From: Panicum virgatum
Taxonomy: Eukaryota; Streptophyta; Magnoliopsida; Poales; Poaceae
Length of the DNA: 64,000 bases
Assembly (NCBI RefSeq): GCF_016808335.1
Contig: NC_053153.1
Span: forward strand, 29,209,590-29,273,589
Reading direction: 5' to 3'
Shown here: piece after piece, positions 1-12,800 of the stretch
How positions within the stretch are numbered: the stretch's first letter is position 1
Layout: every line of letters begins with the position of its first letter
Translations under genes and position numbers: made by a program
The notes under the pieces: model-generated
Databases searched by the model: none
The model's input: the letters and a program-made list of their open reading frames with translations, nothing else
Told to the model about the DNA's origin: nothing

Positions 1-378
1 CCCTCCCGCTGAGTGACGCTTTCGTACGGGCTTTATCAATGCGTCACGTTATTTCGCTAGTTATCTTTTATTGCTTCCGCTGAGACTATGATACATGAAT
101 AATTTGTGTAGTTCAGACTTCTGTATTACTTTGCTACTCTGAACATGGTTTATAATAAATTTCCTTTCCGCTGCAATCACTCTGAGATGTATGAAATGTT
201 CTGTGTTGTAATCTCTGGGCTCACCTTCGTGTGAGTGTTGTCTGCTGATCCTGGAATAGCGTGGCTTTTATCGAGGCTTCACTCGAGGAACTACCGGTGA
301 GTGCCAATTTGGGTCAAAGTTGCTTAGCAACAAAGATCAGTGCACCCGGGCCCAGTAGTTTTGGGTGGTTCCGCCACA
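1..378 (+). repeat. 3' end of the 5' LTR
   Basis: It matches the last 378 bp of the 3' LTR and ends in CCGCCACA just before the primer binding site. The missing 4,096 bp of this LTR should lie to the left of the window. Confidence 0.92.
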
Positions 379-380
379 GC

Positions 381-392
381 TGGCATCAGAGC
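381..392 (+). other. Primer binding site (initiator tRNA-Met type)
   Basis: TGGCATCAGAGC lies two bases inside the 5' LTR end. It differs by one base from the usual plant gypsy primer site TGGTATCAGAGC. Confidence 0.85.
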
Positions 393-2590
393 TCGCAGAC
401 AGCCTACCAGAGATGACAGCCTCGGTTTTCAAAACCACAAATTAAAACTTGACTTCAAAACTACTAAAGTTTTTGAAAGAGTTTAGGATCTCCAAGGACA
501 AGTCTAGGACGTAAAGCCCTAGGGGATCTTATGGGTATAATCAGGTGGCTTATTTTGTATGGCTAACTTCCAGCACATTACTTTTCAGTATTTAAATTCT
601 GTAATTTAAATTCTGCAACTACACGTCGCCGTGGAGGTATGCTTACTCAGTCAGCTGAGGGAGTCTGACCTTCCTGTCGGTGATGCGAGCCGAACGCTGG
701 AGCTCAAGCAGTGGCCTACTTGAGCTGCTGCTCATATACCAACTTCGGTTGATTATATGGGGAGTAATGGTTCGAAATTGGAATTCAATTCCCCGTCAAA
801 GACGGTACACAGTCAATACGTTATTTCGATAACGTATGCTTAACGTTGTCCATACGGCGGTAATTGTATGGATGCCGGTTCTATAGTGATCGGTAATGGA
901 TGGGGACGCTTTCGTGAGTGCTGGCACGGAAGGTTCAATTTATGTATTGCCAATTTTCTGCAGGTACGCTAACTCGAAATCGAATTCTAGGCTATCTAGC
1001 TATAGCGAGTAGCTACATAGTGAGAGACGTATTATGTATGCCACCAAAGCTAACCACGTAAGTCCAAGGTTACTTGGCAATTCTTTTCTTGGTGAGGACA
1101 ATTAAGATCTGCATTCATCCTCAAATCATCAGCAAAGAAACTTTTGAAAGAAATCAAAATCGAAAAGTTTAAAACACGATCTTAAGGATCATCTAGCAAA
1201 TCTGTGTAATCTGGAAATTCTTGATTCCTCTAATTTTTAAAATATGAAAATCACTTCAAATCAAGTTTGGCTTGGAATATGAAATGTAGCTACATAGATT
1301 TCCAAGCTGCTGTAAAAATATGAGAATTTTTGAAGCTTCCCACCTTAGTGTTTTTAAATTTATAATAACCTTCTGCAAATCTGTCCACTCGGAGCAGTCT
1401 GACTAAACTGAATTTTTCGACCACCTTAAGATGCTTATCTGAAAAATCGTTCAACACAAAAGTTATAGGGAACTTGATTAAGAACTCACTGTAAAAGTTT
1501 GGATTATCTTTGTTCAGTTGTTTGGGAGATATGGTCAAATTACTCACTCTCTGGACAATCTGTTTTCTGGTTTGACATCACTTCAAAACCTTGAGCATAT
1601 CACCTTGTTAGGCTCTGAACTGGCCTTAGTGTTGACTAGATGAAATGTTCCTCACTACCTTGGGCATCTTCTGTAAAATTTTGAGAATTTTTGACCAAGT
1701 ATATTGTCCTTGGTGAAGAAAAGACTAGCCCTCTGTTTGCTGAATTTCTTGGACATCCAGTGAGGAAAACTTTTAAGGAAAAGACCATCATAAAGTTTTA
1801 ATTAGACTTAGTCTTGACTAGAAAAGTTGTGCACAATTACTTAATACATGTCCTAGAAAAAATTTTCAAAAATTTTTGGACCTCTAAATCTAGAGTTATG
1901 AAACTCTAAAGTTACATCTAGAACAAATGAACCCCGATTGTCCAATTTGTATCCTACGGGATATTGCTGAAATTTTCACCCTTGTATATGACTCTTCTTG
2001 GCTATGAGTTGAATAACAAAGTGGTCACAAATTCCCTGATCTAGATTCTCACCAATTTTCAGCTTTGTTTTCAGCTTTGTGGGACTAGTATACTACGAGC
2101 TATAGGCAAAACCCTATTGCCCGGCCTGCTGAAAACAGCCAGAACAGAGAAGCAAAGACCGAATATTTCACCCATCTTAACCACTGTTCTAGCCTTGGGG
2201 TTGAATACCAAAGTTGCTCCAAACATCCTAAGCTACATGCCTACAAAATTTCAACTTCATTAGATATATACAGTAGGAGTTATGGCCTAAATACAGAGAT
2301 TTTGTTCAGAAAACCAGAGGTGTAGTAATGGACAATTTCAACCATCTTATTCTTAGAATTAGCCTCTGAGTTGACTACCAAAGGTGTAGCACGTCAAATT
2401 ATCTAGTTGCTGTCAAAATTTCAGAAAGTTTCAATGAACCAAAAGAAAGTTACAAATTTCTTTGTAACGACTAACGCTGCACAAACTGGTTACACAGCAT
2501 TTGTTGTGTTCTATTGTGTTGCACACTTGTTCATTGCATCTTGGAAGCTATACGAATCATATCGCTGATGCTTGAACTCATATATTTCAG

Positions 2591-3385
2591 ATGGTGAGAG
2601 CAACCCATAGTACTCTAAATAATTTCGGTGCCAGTGGTAGCGGATCGCAGCCACCACCACCCGGCCTTGAGGAATTACTTGCCACCCAAAATGAGTTGCT
2701 TCGACAACTTGTTCAGGGACAGCAAGCGATTTCTCATTTTCTGCAGCAACAACACTTTCAACTAGATGGGCACAAGGTCCACCAATCTCCAGTTGCAGAC
2801 TATCAAGAGCTCCATGAAGAGACACAAGAAATAAAGAATGTTCACTCGGACTCCCTAATGCCACCATCACAACTTCCGATGAAACTTAATGATGACCAAG
2901 TAAAGTGTCTGACCCCCAAGCATGGCTCAAGCAATATAGACTTGACTGGATGGGAAATTACATGCACGAAATTCGTTCCCCATGGTAAAAGGCAAACCCG
3001 CAATGCTATTGTTGCCAACACAGTCCTAAGAGCAAGAACACGCTCGCCTGTCCGAGAAACTATGGACCCAGCTAGGTGCACTATACCCGAGAATGGTTCA
3101 GTAGATATGCCAGTGATGACATCCTTACAATGCAAACAGCACAGTGGTCCGAGTGAGATGAACCGTTGTTTCATCTGTAGAAGTCCTACCCACTTCGCTC
3201 GAAGATGCCCTCAAGCCACACAGCAAAATCAGGACCAAGGTTCTAGCCAAACAAATAAAAGCATGCGCAAAAGATTGCGGGATGAGCGCAAGAAACAGGC
3301 TGATCAGGTCGAACAAGGAAGGATCAATTTCACCACTCTTGAAGAAATTCATGAAGGTCAACAGAAATATAAAGAACTTACATAA
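2591..3385 (+). CDS. Gag-like protein of the non-autonomous gypsy element (264 aa)
   Basis: This is an uninterrupted ORF starting at an ATG. The N-terminus is Gln-rich (about residues 20-60), as in plant gypsy Gag proteins. A CCHC zinc knuckle of the form C-x2-C-x4-H-x4-C (CFICRSPTHFARRC) sits near residues 194-207. A Lys/Arg-rich stretch follows, then a GRINFTTLEE segment resembling the linker that normally precedes the protease. The central capsid-like Gag domain is not recognisable, and 264 aa is short for the family. It probably binds element RNA for packaging, but whether it can form particles alone is doubtful. No pol ORF follows. The reading frame is open although the rest of the coding region is decayed, which suggests selection or very recent activity. 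Confidence 0.7.
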   Translation: MVRATHSTLNNFGASGSGSQPPPPGLEELLATQNELLRQLVQGQQAISHFLQQQHFQLDGHKVHQSPVADYQELHEETQEIKNVHSDSLMPPSQLPMKLNDDQVKCLTPKHGSSNIDLTGWEITCTKFVPHGKRQTRNAIVANTVLRARTRSPVRETMDPARCTIPENGSVDMPVMTSLQCKQHSGPSEMNRCFICRSPTHFARRCPQATQQNQDQGSSQTNKSMRKRLRDERKKQADQVEQGRINFTTLEEIHEGQQKYKELT

Positions 3386-4739
3386 CTTTCTTGGTCAGTA
3401 CACTGCATTGCAACATGTGCAACGCATGCCCACGCACATACTCAGCACACTTGTGTGTACCACATTATGTGCATAAACCATGTGTACCATCACACCATGA
3501 ACCGCACATCCACTAGCTTACCTCAGGACAAATGCACCAATCCATGTGCATATTTCTTAGGAGTATGGGTCGTTGTATCCGTATATTACATCGACACAAA
3601 CTTATCTCCCATGGGTGCTTTAACTCATTTAACCACATATCTGCATTGCCACATTGCACCAGAAAAAAAAATCAAATTCATGATATGTTGGTATTTCCAC
3701 AATACGTCACGACTTTGAACAATGGTGCATCTCTCTCAAATCAAGTACCAACTCAATCGAATAAAATCCACCTTGCACAAGAATGTCTGGAGAAAAGTTT
3801 GCTGTTGCCGAAGAATAAAATCTCCATCCTAGAAAGCAGTCAGATGTAAGCGAACCAGCAGGGACAGAAGAGAAACCCCAATTTTTAGACCTGGCCAACT
3901 ACCTCAAAATAAGTTGAGCCCGTGGAACGAAATGTAGTAAAACAAATATACTTACTGCTGTAAAATATTGAAAATTTTTGGAGAATTGTAACCCTCAAAA
4001 TTCAGTCTTTTGGTAAACCCCTATAATTCTATCAACTTGTAGCAGTCTGGCCACATGAATTTTTCGACCCACATAAAAGCTTTTCCTGAGAAAGCGTTCA
4101 ACATTAATGTTGTGGATAACTGAGTCTAGAAGCTACTGAAATTTTTTGAGAATTTTGTTTCAAGTTTTTTGGTACTTATAGTCAAAATACTTGCCCTCTG
4201 TTCAGTCTGAAATCTGGGTCAACCTTTAGGCAAACACTTAATGATTTGACTATCTTAAGCTCTGTTTCTGAGTTGGAGTTGACTAGAGGAAATGATCACA
4301 ATTATCGTAGGCACCCCCAGTAAAAATTTGAGAATTTTTCGACCTTGGATTCATCAGTTATGCTAAATTTTATCAGTAACCCAGAATCTGTCCTGCGAAA
4401 ATCATCAAGTACAAGCTCTCTTAAAGAGTGTAGAAGCCTACTGCGACAAGGATAGAGTTGTATGGTTTGAATCTCCATAGTGGATCAACTGAATCATGAT
4501 CTCTGAAAACCAATTCTTGATAGGTCATCTCTCTCCAAAGCTTTTCAATCACTTGGGTTTTAACGACATATATCAAGACCCTATGCAAAATTTCTCGTTA
4601 AGTATAACTCATAATGCTATACCGAGACCACTTATAAATACCCGTTACACTCCAACTTTTGCCGATTATGGATTTCATGATTGCTTTGCCAAGCACCTCT
4701 CCAAGGCCTGATTCCATTTGGATCATTATCGACAACCAA

Positions 4740-5335
4740 CACCTTTTCTTCAATTACACACTATTCATACTACCAAGAAGTGAGCCGGTATTCATCTTGA
4801 TTACATTATGGTCTGCATATCACACCACATAGAATTAATTCCAATAGTGACATTCAATTCCTAGCACATTTTTGGGAAATCCCTTGTAATCTTCTCCTAT
4901 CACCAAACTGATCCGAAGTTCAGCTTATCATCCTCGAACCGACGGCCAAACTGAAAAGTGGACCGAATCTTAAAAGACACGCTATGATCTTACATAATTC
5001 ATTATGACAACCACGAAGACAAATGCCCGTTCTTAACAGAGTTCTCACCCAAATATCAAGCAAGCTTGAAAATGGCACTATTTAAAGCATCATATGGTCA
5101 AAGCTGTCGAACTCCTCTGAGTTTGTCACAAACCAAAGACCATAACATTTTGGACCAGACTTGATCATTAGGCAGAATAACAACCAAAGATAATACAAGA
5201 AAATCTTAGAGCTGAACACTCTAGCCAAATGAGTTATTTTGATAAAAAGAGAAAACCCTTGGAACTTGAAGTCGATAATAATGTCTACCTTCTGGTTTCA
5301 CCAACCAAAGGCACGCACACTGTCCACACTTAGTT
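4740..5335 (+). pseudogene. Decayed integrase C-terminal region of the gypsy element
   Basis: Broken reading frames still show integrase landmarks: a YHPRTDGQTEK-like motif near 4930-4965, an EFSP..YQASLKMA-like stretch near 5040-5080, and an ENLRAEH..QMSYFDKKRKP..LEV..NVYL stretch near 5195-5300. Stops and frameshifts occur throughout. The upstream pol domains are missing. These remains show that the element descends from an autonomous Ty3/gypsy ancestor. Confidence 0.7.
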
Positions 5336-5368
5336 TATTCACCTGAATCTCGGGGCGAGATTCTTTTT

Positions 5369-5380
5369 AAGGGGGGTAGG
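5369..5380 (+). other. Polypurine tract
   Basis: The sequence AAGGGGGGTAGG ends one base before the 3' LTR start TGTGACACC at 5382. Confidence 0.8.
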
Positions 5381-6377
5381 CTGTGACACCTCTGGTGTCA
5401 GTTTAACCAAAGCCAGGCAATTAACATAACTTCACACACAAATGAGCTAAGAAAACTTAAATAAGAATCCTATATCTAGTTTTTGCAAATTTGTGTGTAA
5501 ATGTATGAGTGCAATGTGCTTGAAAAACAATAATTGGTACCCTTTTAAACTTGACTTGACATGTGTGGTAATAAGGCAATAAAATACACCTTTCATAATG
5601 ACCTATAAACTTTCTATGCAAATCAAATCCAAACTGGAAAGCCCTCAAATGCAAAGATCAATGGAACCATTCTTGGATTTGTGAAGAGCTACTAATTCAA
5701 ACAAATTAAATAAACAAGAGTTCAATTTCTAGAAATAAGGAAATTAAAAATAACTTTCAAACCAATGCACTTATGCATAGGAAAATGAATCTACATATTC
5801 ACCATGTCATGTTCAACAAAAACCTAGTTGAAGCCTAGGAGTAAAAGTGACAAAATTCACATGAAATTATGAGTACCTTAAATGGCAGTTTTTGAAATAA
5901 TTAAATAACTCTCAAACCATTGCTCGAATGAAAAGGTGCATAACACGAAAGTTGTAGATCTCGAAAAACTGAGCAAAAGTGGTATTCAACACTTTTTCAT
6001 TTGAGGCCAAGATGAGGGAGAAAAATTGAAATTACAGAACTGGGTTTTGGAACTTTGGTCTAATTAAGAAACTGCCACTGCCAGCACACCTCCCTCTCTC
6101 TCATGCCGTCCGTACTCCGGCGACGGCAAACCGCCCCGGGAACGGCCGTATGGGCCTGTGCGCCCCTGGTTTTGCTCGGAACCACGTCGCCCTGGCTCGT
6201 CCTCCGCTTGCCACGCTCCCATGGTGACCTGGACGGCCGCCACGACGCCCGCCATGCGCCACGCCGCCCAAACGACGTCGCCGCTCGCCGTCGCCTACCT
6301 CCGCCCCTGCCCGGCCGAATCAACCTCCCCCGGATGGCGCACTGCACTCCCAGGAGCTCCCTCCCTCTCCTTCACCG

Positions 6378-6384
6378 CCTATAA
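6378..6384 (+). promoter_or_regulatory. TATA box of the gypsy LTR promoter
   Basis: TATAAAA lies in a GC-rich context inside the LTR, followed by pyrimidine-rich leader sequence. It is the likely RNA polymerase II start region, with transcription beginning about 30 bp downstream. Confidence 0.6.
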
Positions 6385-8266
6385 AACGACCCCGAGCCCC
6401 CTCACGCGCCCAGACCCCATCCACCACGGCCATTGGCGCCGGCGAGCTCGAGCTCGCTGTGGAACCGCCTCCACCGCCCCGCATTGCCTCCCCCGACCCC
6501 GTCCTTGCGCTCCTCGTTGACTGGTGGTGCTCAAGGACCCAAGAACCGCCACCCTGAGCCACCAGAACCCCCTCGCCGGCGGCCACCGAACACGAGCTCC
6601 GCCCCTCTCCGTGGAACCGTCTCCTCCGTCCACCTCCCGGCGAGCCAAGACCACCATTAGGTGCGGCGTGAACCCCTCTCCCTTTTCCCCCACTTTCCCC
6701 TCGCCGCCGGTGACTCTCCTCGCCGGGAAACGCTGCGCCCGTACCCTCCCCTGTTCTGAACTTCCGCCAGGGACTTCCCCTGAGAAGAAACAGAAACCCA
6801 GGGGCCTAAGTGAAAAACTTACATGAACACTAGAATCAAAAGCTGCAAACTTGTAAATTCCATATAAAATCGTAGAATAATCAGAAAAATATAAACTAGA
6901 CTGTTCTGGAATCCTTAGAACATGAACTACAACTTTTGTTACAGTCACATGTTCATATTTTGCTTTTATTTTAATCTGAGAAAAAGAATAAGAAAATCAC
7001 CTTATGCATGTTCATGAAGTTCTACTCAGCAAATGACCTTGATTTTTGGATATATTATCAATAATGGAATATTAAGATCACAGTAAAAAAAATGACACCC
7101 AACCAAAACAGTTATCATATTGGAACAATCAAGATTCTCTGATCTGTTGCTAGCTTTCTCGATTTAATACTGGAAAATATGCACATGAACTTGCTCTGGA
7201 ATTTTTACTGAATACATTGATAACTGAAGTCTTATTACTACTTAAATTTCACATTTATTTGAGTTCATTTGCTATATACCATGATTTATGCTTGTTTAAT
7301 CAACTTAATTCTTCATATATATTTCTTATGCTCAGAAAAATCTATATTTATTTATGAAGTCTCTTTTTAGCTCTGTGTTCTTGTATAAAAATTTTGAGCT
7401 GCATTTACTGAGTTTTCCTTTGGTGAATAATCATGCTTAGTATCTTAGTGCTAGATTTACTATTTGTGTTCTGAGTAATCTACACCATAACTGATCTTGA
7501 TCTTTGGACATGATCTTGTTTAGAGTATGTTATATCTGCAATAAAAATTTCATATGCAGTACTGGTCAAATGCACCTTGAGAAATTTATGCTAAATCATG
7601 TTAAGTTAAATGCATAACTAATTTATCTGGTGGTTATAAAGCTCGATAATTTTTCTGGAGTATGTTTAGCTCATGAATAGGCTCTGGTAAAAATTTGAGA
7701 TTCATATCCCTAGCACAACTCTCTGGAGAATTAATCTTAGTTAATGGCTTGTTGTTTTTGTTCTTTTTATTACCTCAGCTGTATAAGTGAATAAAATCTG
7801 GAAAAATTACAGTACTGAGTAGATGCCTGGTAGATGCTCCCATAAAATTTGTAGCACCAGAACCCATGTCAAACTTGCTGTGCCAAAAGGTGAAGCAACT
7901 AGAGTAATCTACTTACATGCTTTGTATGGTTAATTACTTTATGATTAGATGCTGAAAACTATACCATAGATGCTAAAGTACCTGATCTGAGTTACTTTAG
8001 TTTTTCATCACTAGCTCATGAGTAAATGGGTTGCTATGAAATAGTGAAAGTCTGCTATGTTTTAATGATAAGAATGAAAATCAAAACACACAGCTCTTTT
8101 ATGAAGTAAAGTGAAATTAAGAACTACTCTATAAACGATTGCCCAGAAAATAAAGTTAACTAAGACCACCACAACAAACACGTGCTATTCTGGACTACAA
8201 CTTTATAGTGAAGGAAAGAAATATGTTATATCATGTTGTAACAATATCATTTCTGCATGCATATAG

Positions 8267-8373
8267 AAACGGTAAATCTACTCGACGGTGATTACGAGTT
8301 GGTGCCTGCGAATACTACCACTCCGGAGAGTGTCTCCCTTAGTTGTACTGGCTTGAATCAAGACCCGAACTAA
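8267..8373 (+). other. Short acidic open segment inside the gypsy LTR
   Basis: After an ATATAG acceptor-like site, a frame runs about 35 codons (including LLDGDYELVPANTTTPE) to a TAA at 8371. It occupies the same relative place as acidic segments in the two other long LTRs here (11707-11811 and 55504-55639). Function is unknown and it is probably decaying in this copy. Confidence 0.35.
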
Positions 8374-9855
8374 TGTTCGGAAGAGCCCAAGGCTACTTTT
8401 GAACAGTGCCCAAGAAGGCAAGCCCCGGTGCATAATCCCATTATTTTACGCCTTATATTCATCTATCTATTTGTATATGTTGTAATAATTTTTATTGCGC
8501 ATTTACGTTTTCTAGGAGTTGATCGAAAACCTTAGGGGCATGATCCCTAGGTACCTATGTTTGTTATCCGGATCTTTTTCTCGACTAGTTGCCCCGCTAA
8601 CTAGGTACGGTAAAAGTCGAGAGGTTTCCTGCCTTTCGCGAGATTATAGGAGTTGACTGACTTTAATTCCTGCTAAAATATAAGGACAACGGGCGGGGTT
8701 GTGTAGTTGTGATACCCCGCTGGTTTAGTCAAAAATGGCTAAGGTCGCGGTGTGTGGCTCATTTCGTTAAGCGTTTGAAAGTACTAGCCACATACCGAGA
8801 AATATGGTAATCGGTAAGCTGAAGTACCTGATTGGACCAGCGAGTGGAACGATCTCGCACCCTCTTGGTAGAAGTAGGTTTTATTTTTGTCCGGACGTAC
8901 GGGTGCAGAGACGTCGGGCTCTGTAGTCGGGGAGGGTGTTCCGGATCCACGGACTGGAAAGAAAGGGGAAATGTTGTGTGGGTGACTTGGTTCCCATACG
9001 TGTGGTCTAGGTTCCCCTGGCCAGGTTGAAATTCGATTCGGAATCGTCCGCCTCTCACGGCATGAGATGGCTTAATGATTTCGGTCACACAGAGTAACAA
9101 GTGGAACATGATGATGATAATAATGCTGGTTGATTAAATGATTGCTCTACCATGTTTGTGTAGAGTTGGATGCAAACTTAGAATGGTTAATCCAACTAGA
9201 AGATGGCTAGATAAAATCTGAAAATAAGGACCAACTCTTAGTGGCATTTTTGGCAAAACAAACCCCACAAACCAAAAAGCCTTGCATGTCTAGTTATCGG
9301 ACTATGTTATATCCGGTGACGGGTCAGTCTTGCTGAGTATTAGTATACTCAGCCTTGCTTGTGGTACTGTTTTTCAGGTACTAACTTCGAAGATCTGTTT
9401 GCAAGTCTTACTTGGCCGTGTACCTTGCCTCCGGGTTGGTCTGTTGAGTGGGATGGCCCTTCAGCTGGTGCTGACCACCCTCCCGCTGAGTGACGCTTTC
9501 GTACGGGCTTTATCGATGCGTCACGTTATTTCGCTAGTTATCTTTTATTGCTTCCGCTGAGACTATGATACATGAATAATTTGTGTAGTTCAGACTTCTG
9601 TATTACTTTGCTACTCTGAACATGGTTTATAATAAATTTCCTTTCCGCTGCAATCACTCTGAGATGTATGAAATGTTCTGTGTTGTAATCTCTGGGCTCA
9701 CCTTCGTGTGAGTGTTGTCTGCTGATCCTGGAATAGCGTGGCTTTTATCGAGGCTTCACTCGAGGAACTACCGGTGAGTGCCAATTTGGGTCAAAGTTGC
9801 TTAGCAACAAAGATCAGTGCACCCGGGCCCAGTAGTTTTGGGTGGTTCCGCCACA

Positions 9856-12800
9856 TGTAACACCCTAGTTTAAGTTCCAGAATTTTTTAATAAATTTAAT
9901 TGGCTTTATTTAAATTTTCTAAGGTTTATTGTGCTTAGATGACATTAAATCTAATTTTGGTTCTCAAGTAATTAAAATTTTGTCATAGGTCTACTTTTAA
10001 TGTTGCATTCATGCTGAAGCATTTATTTCTGCTTGTGTGTCTAAGGTTGTTGAATTCGAACTTTGTTTGAATTCAAATAGATTTTGTTTAGTTTTGGAAA
10101 AGGAAAGGGAAATAGAAATCCAAAAAAAACCAACACGCCCGCGCCAGCTCGGCCCAAGCCACGGCCGCACCCCGCCCCGCACATTCCAGTCCCAGCTCGC
10201 ACCACGGCCCACTCCGCTCCTGCCCGCTCTCGCTCGGCCGCTGCCTCCGCTGACAGCCGGCCCCGCCCGTCAGGACCTCCTCTCTCCTTCCCTTCCCGAC
10301 TCCGCGCAACCACGCCCGAAACGGCCGGCGAGATCACCGGGGATCCCTTTCCCCCGCTCGCATGCCCAGATCTCGGCGCCCCTTTAAACTCACCCCGCGA
10401 CCCCCCCTGCGCCTCATCTTCCACCAACGCGCCACTAGAAACCCTAACCACACCGCCACACCTAGGGACCTCTGCGCCGCCGCGGTTCCGCCGCTCCACC
10501 GCAGCACCGCCCGCCAAGATCCCACACCTGCTCCGTCTCGCCGTCCCGCACCGCTCCGTGCCGCCGGATCGAAGGCCCAGCCCGAGCTGCGCCGGATTTT
10601 CCTTCCACGACCCGCCACCGGTGAGCACCTACGCCATCGAAATCCCCCGCCTCCACTGGTACTCCGGCCGCCCTGAACCCCGTAGCTTCTTCACAGCTTC
10701 ACCATGCGCTGAATCGAGGTGACCAGGAGCCGGAGATCACCACATCGACCTGCCCGCGACCACCACGCCGAGTTTCCGCCGCCGGTCCGCGCCGTCGCGC
10801 TCTCTGCACGACTTCCTTGGCAACCTTGCACCCCCGGTGAGCACCAGTAACCATCCCTCTTTCCTTTGTGCACGTTGTTTTGGCCCGTAGCACGCCTTAG
10901 GAGTCCGGGCGTTGCGCGCCGGCGACATCCGCCACCCCAGTGTCGCCGCCGCCGCCGCGCATGGCGCCCCGCGCCTTAATCCCGTCCCCTGTGTGGCCAG
11001 GTGGGCTACGCATGCCCTGGTGTTGCTCCACGGCAAATTTTCGAGCCAAACGAAGCTCGGTAGTGCCGTTCCGCTGGCTCCGGCCGAGCGCCGCCGCGGA
11101 AGCTCTGTTTCCGGCGACCCACGCCGCCGCCGTTGCCCCTTTCATCCTGATCCACCCGATCTTGGCCCAACGTACCAGATTAGATCAAAGTCCCATTGAA
11201 TCTGAACCGCCCGATCGAGATCCAATGGGCCTAGATCAAAGATACTGGTTCGCCCTGGCGTTTTTGTTAAAGAGACCCTGGAGTTTTCTTTAATCAACCC
11301 GCGGTCCACCTGAGTTCAAAAATAATTAGATTTAAGTCCTGGTTTTAACGCGTAGCCCCCTGAGTTTCTTTAAAATAGTACCCGCAGTCCAGGCTTGAAG
11401 TTTTTGCGAGTTAGACCCTGAAGCTTTATTTTAATTACGTTTAGGCCCTCGGTTTTTGCAGAAAAGCCCCTGGAACCTTAGATTTCTTGCAGTTTAGCCC
11501 CTGAACCTTGTTTTTAGCCTAGATTATGCGTTTTAGCTCCGTTTTAAGCGTTCTTTATGTCCACGCAATCGTTGTAATGCATAGAATAGTTTTAGACTAG
11601 TTTAGTGTGCTATTTTTATGTATTGATGTACTGTTTATTAGTTTTTGTTAGTGTTTGCTTGTATGCTTATTATTGTGCATTGTTTTGGCCATGTGTTCGT
11701 GAGTAGACGTTGATCCATCTGAGGAGCCCCAGTATCAGTACCCGGAGCAGCCATCTTCTGACCAGTTTGAGCAGCAGCAGGAGCAGTACGAGGAAGGCAA
11801 GTGTAACATGAACAACCTATCACTTTTAAATACATTTTCATACTGCATTTTAATACTGTATGCCTATAAGGATTTCCTAGCCACTTTATATCCTTTTTAT
11901 ATACCTTTGGGTTGCATTTTGGTTAGTTGTGCTAGGTTGCTGCGCTATAACACACTCTGGTCCTTTTTAATTAATTTGATTAATGGTTTACTTGAACTTA
12001 ATCCTGAGAGTGGCCCTCTGTGTTGTGATGAGTGGCCCTCTGTGTTGTGATGAGTGGCTCACGTCTCGTTAAAAGATGGTTTTTGTAGAAACATGGTTTA
12101 GGGGGCCAGCACGGTGCTTAGTGCTTGGTTGGCCACTCTCCATAAGGACCGGTTCATAGAGCGACAACCTGGGACAACAGTGCTACCACAAGGCTAGAAT
12201 GGGATAGACTTGGCTTACTAATTAGGTCTTTTTGGTTTGGAGTAACTTACCTGCTGGGCAAGAGTAGTAAGCTTCAATGGTCCCTGCTCCTCCGGCTGGT
12301 CTGTGCTTGGTTTGCGCACCTATGCTTGTACCCCCGTGAGGTGGGCCCCATCGTCGCTGACCTAACTCTCGCGGTTACGCCTTACCAACGAGATTCTTTG
12401 TAATGGCCTCGTAGTGAGTCGCTAGTCATCTCACCTAAGGAAGTGTGATGAACCTCTAGCGTAGCTCACGACTTGTGGGTAAAGATGTGCAACCTCTGCA
12501 GAGTGTAAAACTGGTATACTAGCCGTGCTCACGGTTATGAGCGGCCCAGATCCTCCTTTTGATTAGTGGGGTTGTCTCCTTCCGACGAGGGAGGTGCCTC
12601 TCGGGTTACCTTGGTGGCTTGGTTTCGGTTTGGTTCTCAGTAGTTTCTTAATTAATTCTGATTAATTACTATGTAACTGGGTTAATGGTAATTCATCAAC
12701 TCGTAGTAAATAGCATTAATAAAATTTTGCCAACACTTAAAAGCTAATGCAGTTGAGTCAGCCAACCTTAGAGCCTCATAGTTTGTGTTACACTTGTTGA

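Larger units (their letters stand above)
1..9855 (+). mobile_element. Young non-autonomous Ty3/gypsy LTR retrotransposon (5' LTR cut by window edge)
   Basis: Bases 1-378 match 9478-9855 with no gap and one difference (A38 versus G9515), so they are the end of the 5' LTR and the end of the 3' LTR. A tRNA-Met-type primer site follows at 381 and a purine tract precedes the 3' LTR at 5369. The 5.0 kb interior has a long leader (393-2590, no supported gene), a short gag-like ORF (2591-3385), an unassigned spacer (3386-4739) and a decayed integrase tail (4740-5335). Protease, reverse transcriptase and RNase H are absent, so movement must have depended on enzymes from a related element. About 0.3% LTR difference over 378 bp implies a recent insertion. 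The right flank TGTAA is also the first five bases of the next LTR. Confidence 0.9.
5382..9855 (+). repeat. 3' LTR, 4,474 bp
   Basis: It starts TGTGACACC after the purine tract and ends CCGCCACA at the join with the next LTR. It holds a GC-rich block (about 6090-6800) with a TATA box at 6378 and a candidate splice donor at 6661. A long AT-rich stretch follows, then a candidate acceptor before 8267 and a short open acidic segment. No gene beyond this is supported. Confidence 0.9.

Noticed and set aside
2511..2870. Minus-strand ORF of 119 codons opposite gag
   Set aside because: It overlaps the gag-like ORF in antisense and shows no family features.
10041..10722. Pro/Arg-rich open frames in the solo LTR
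   Set aside because: They are open on several frames of both strands because of GC content. This is LTR leader sequence.
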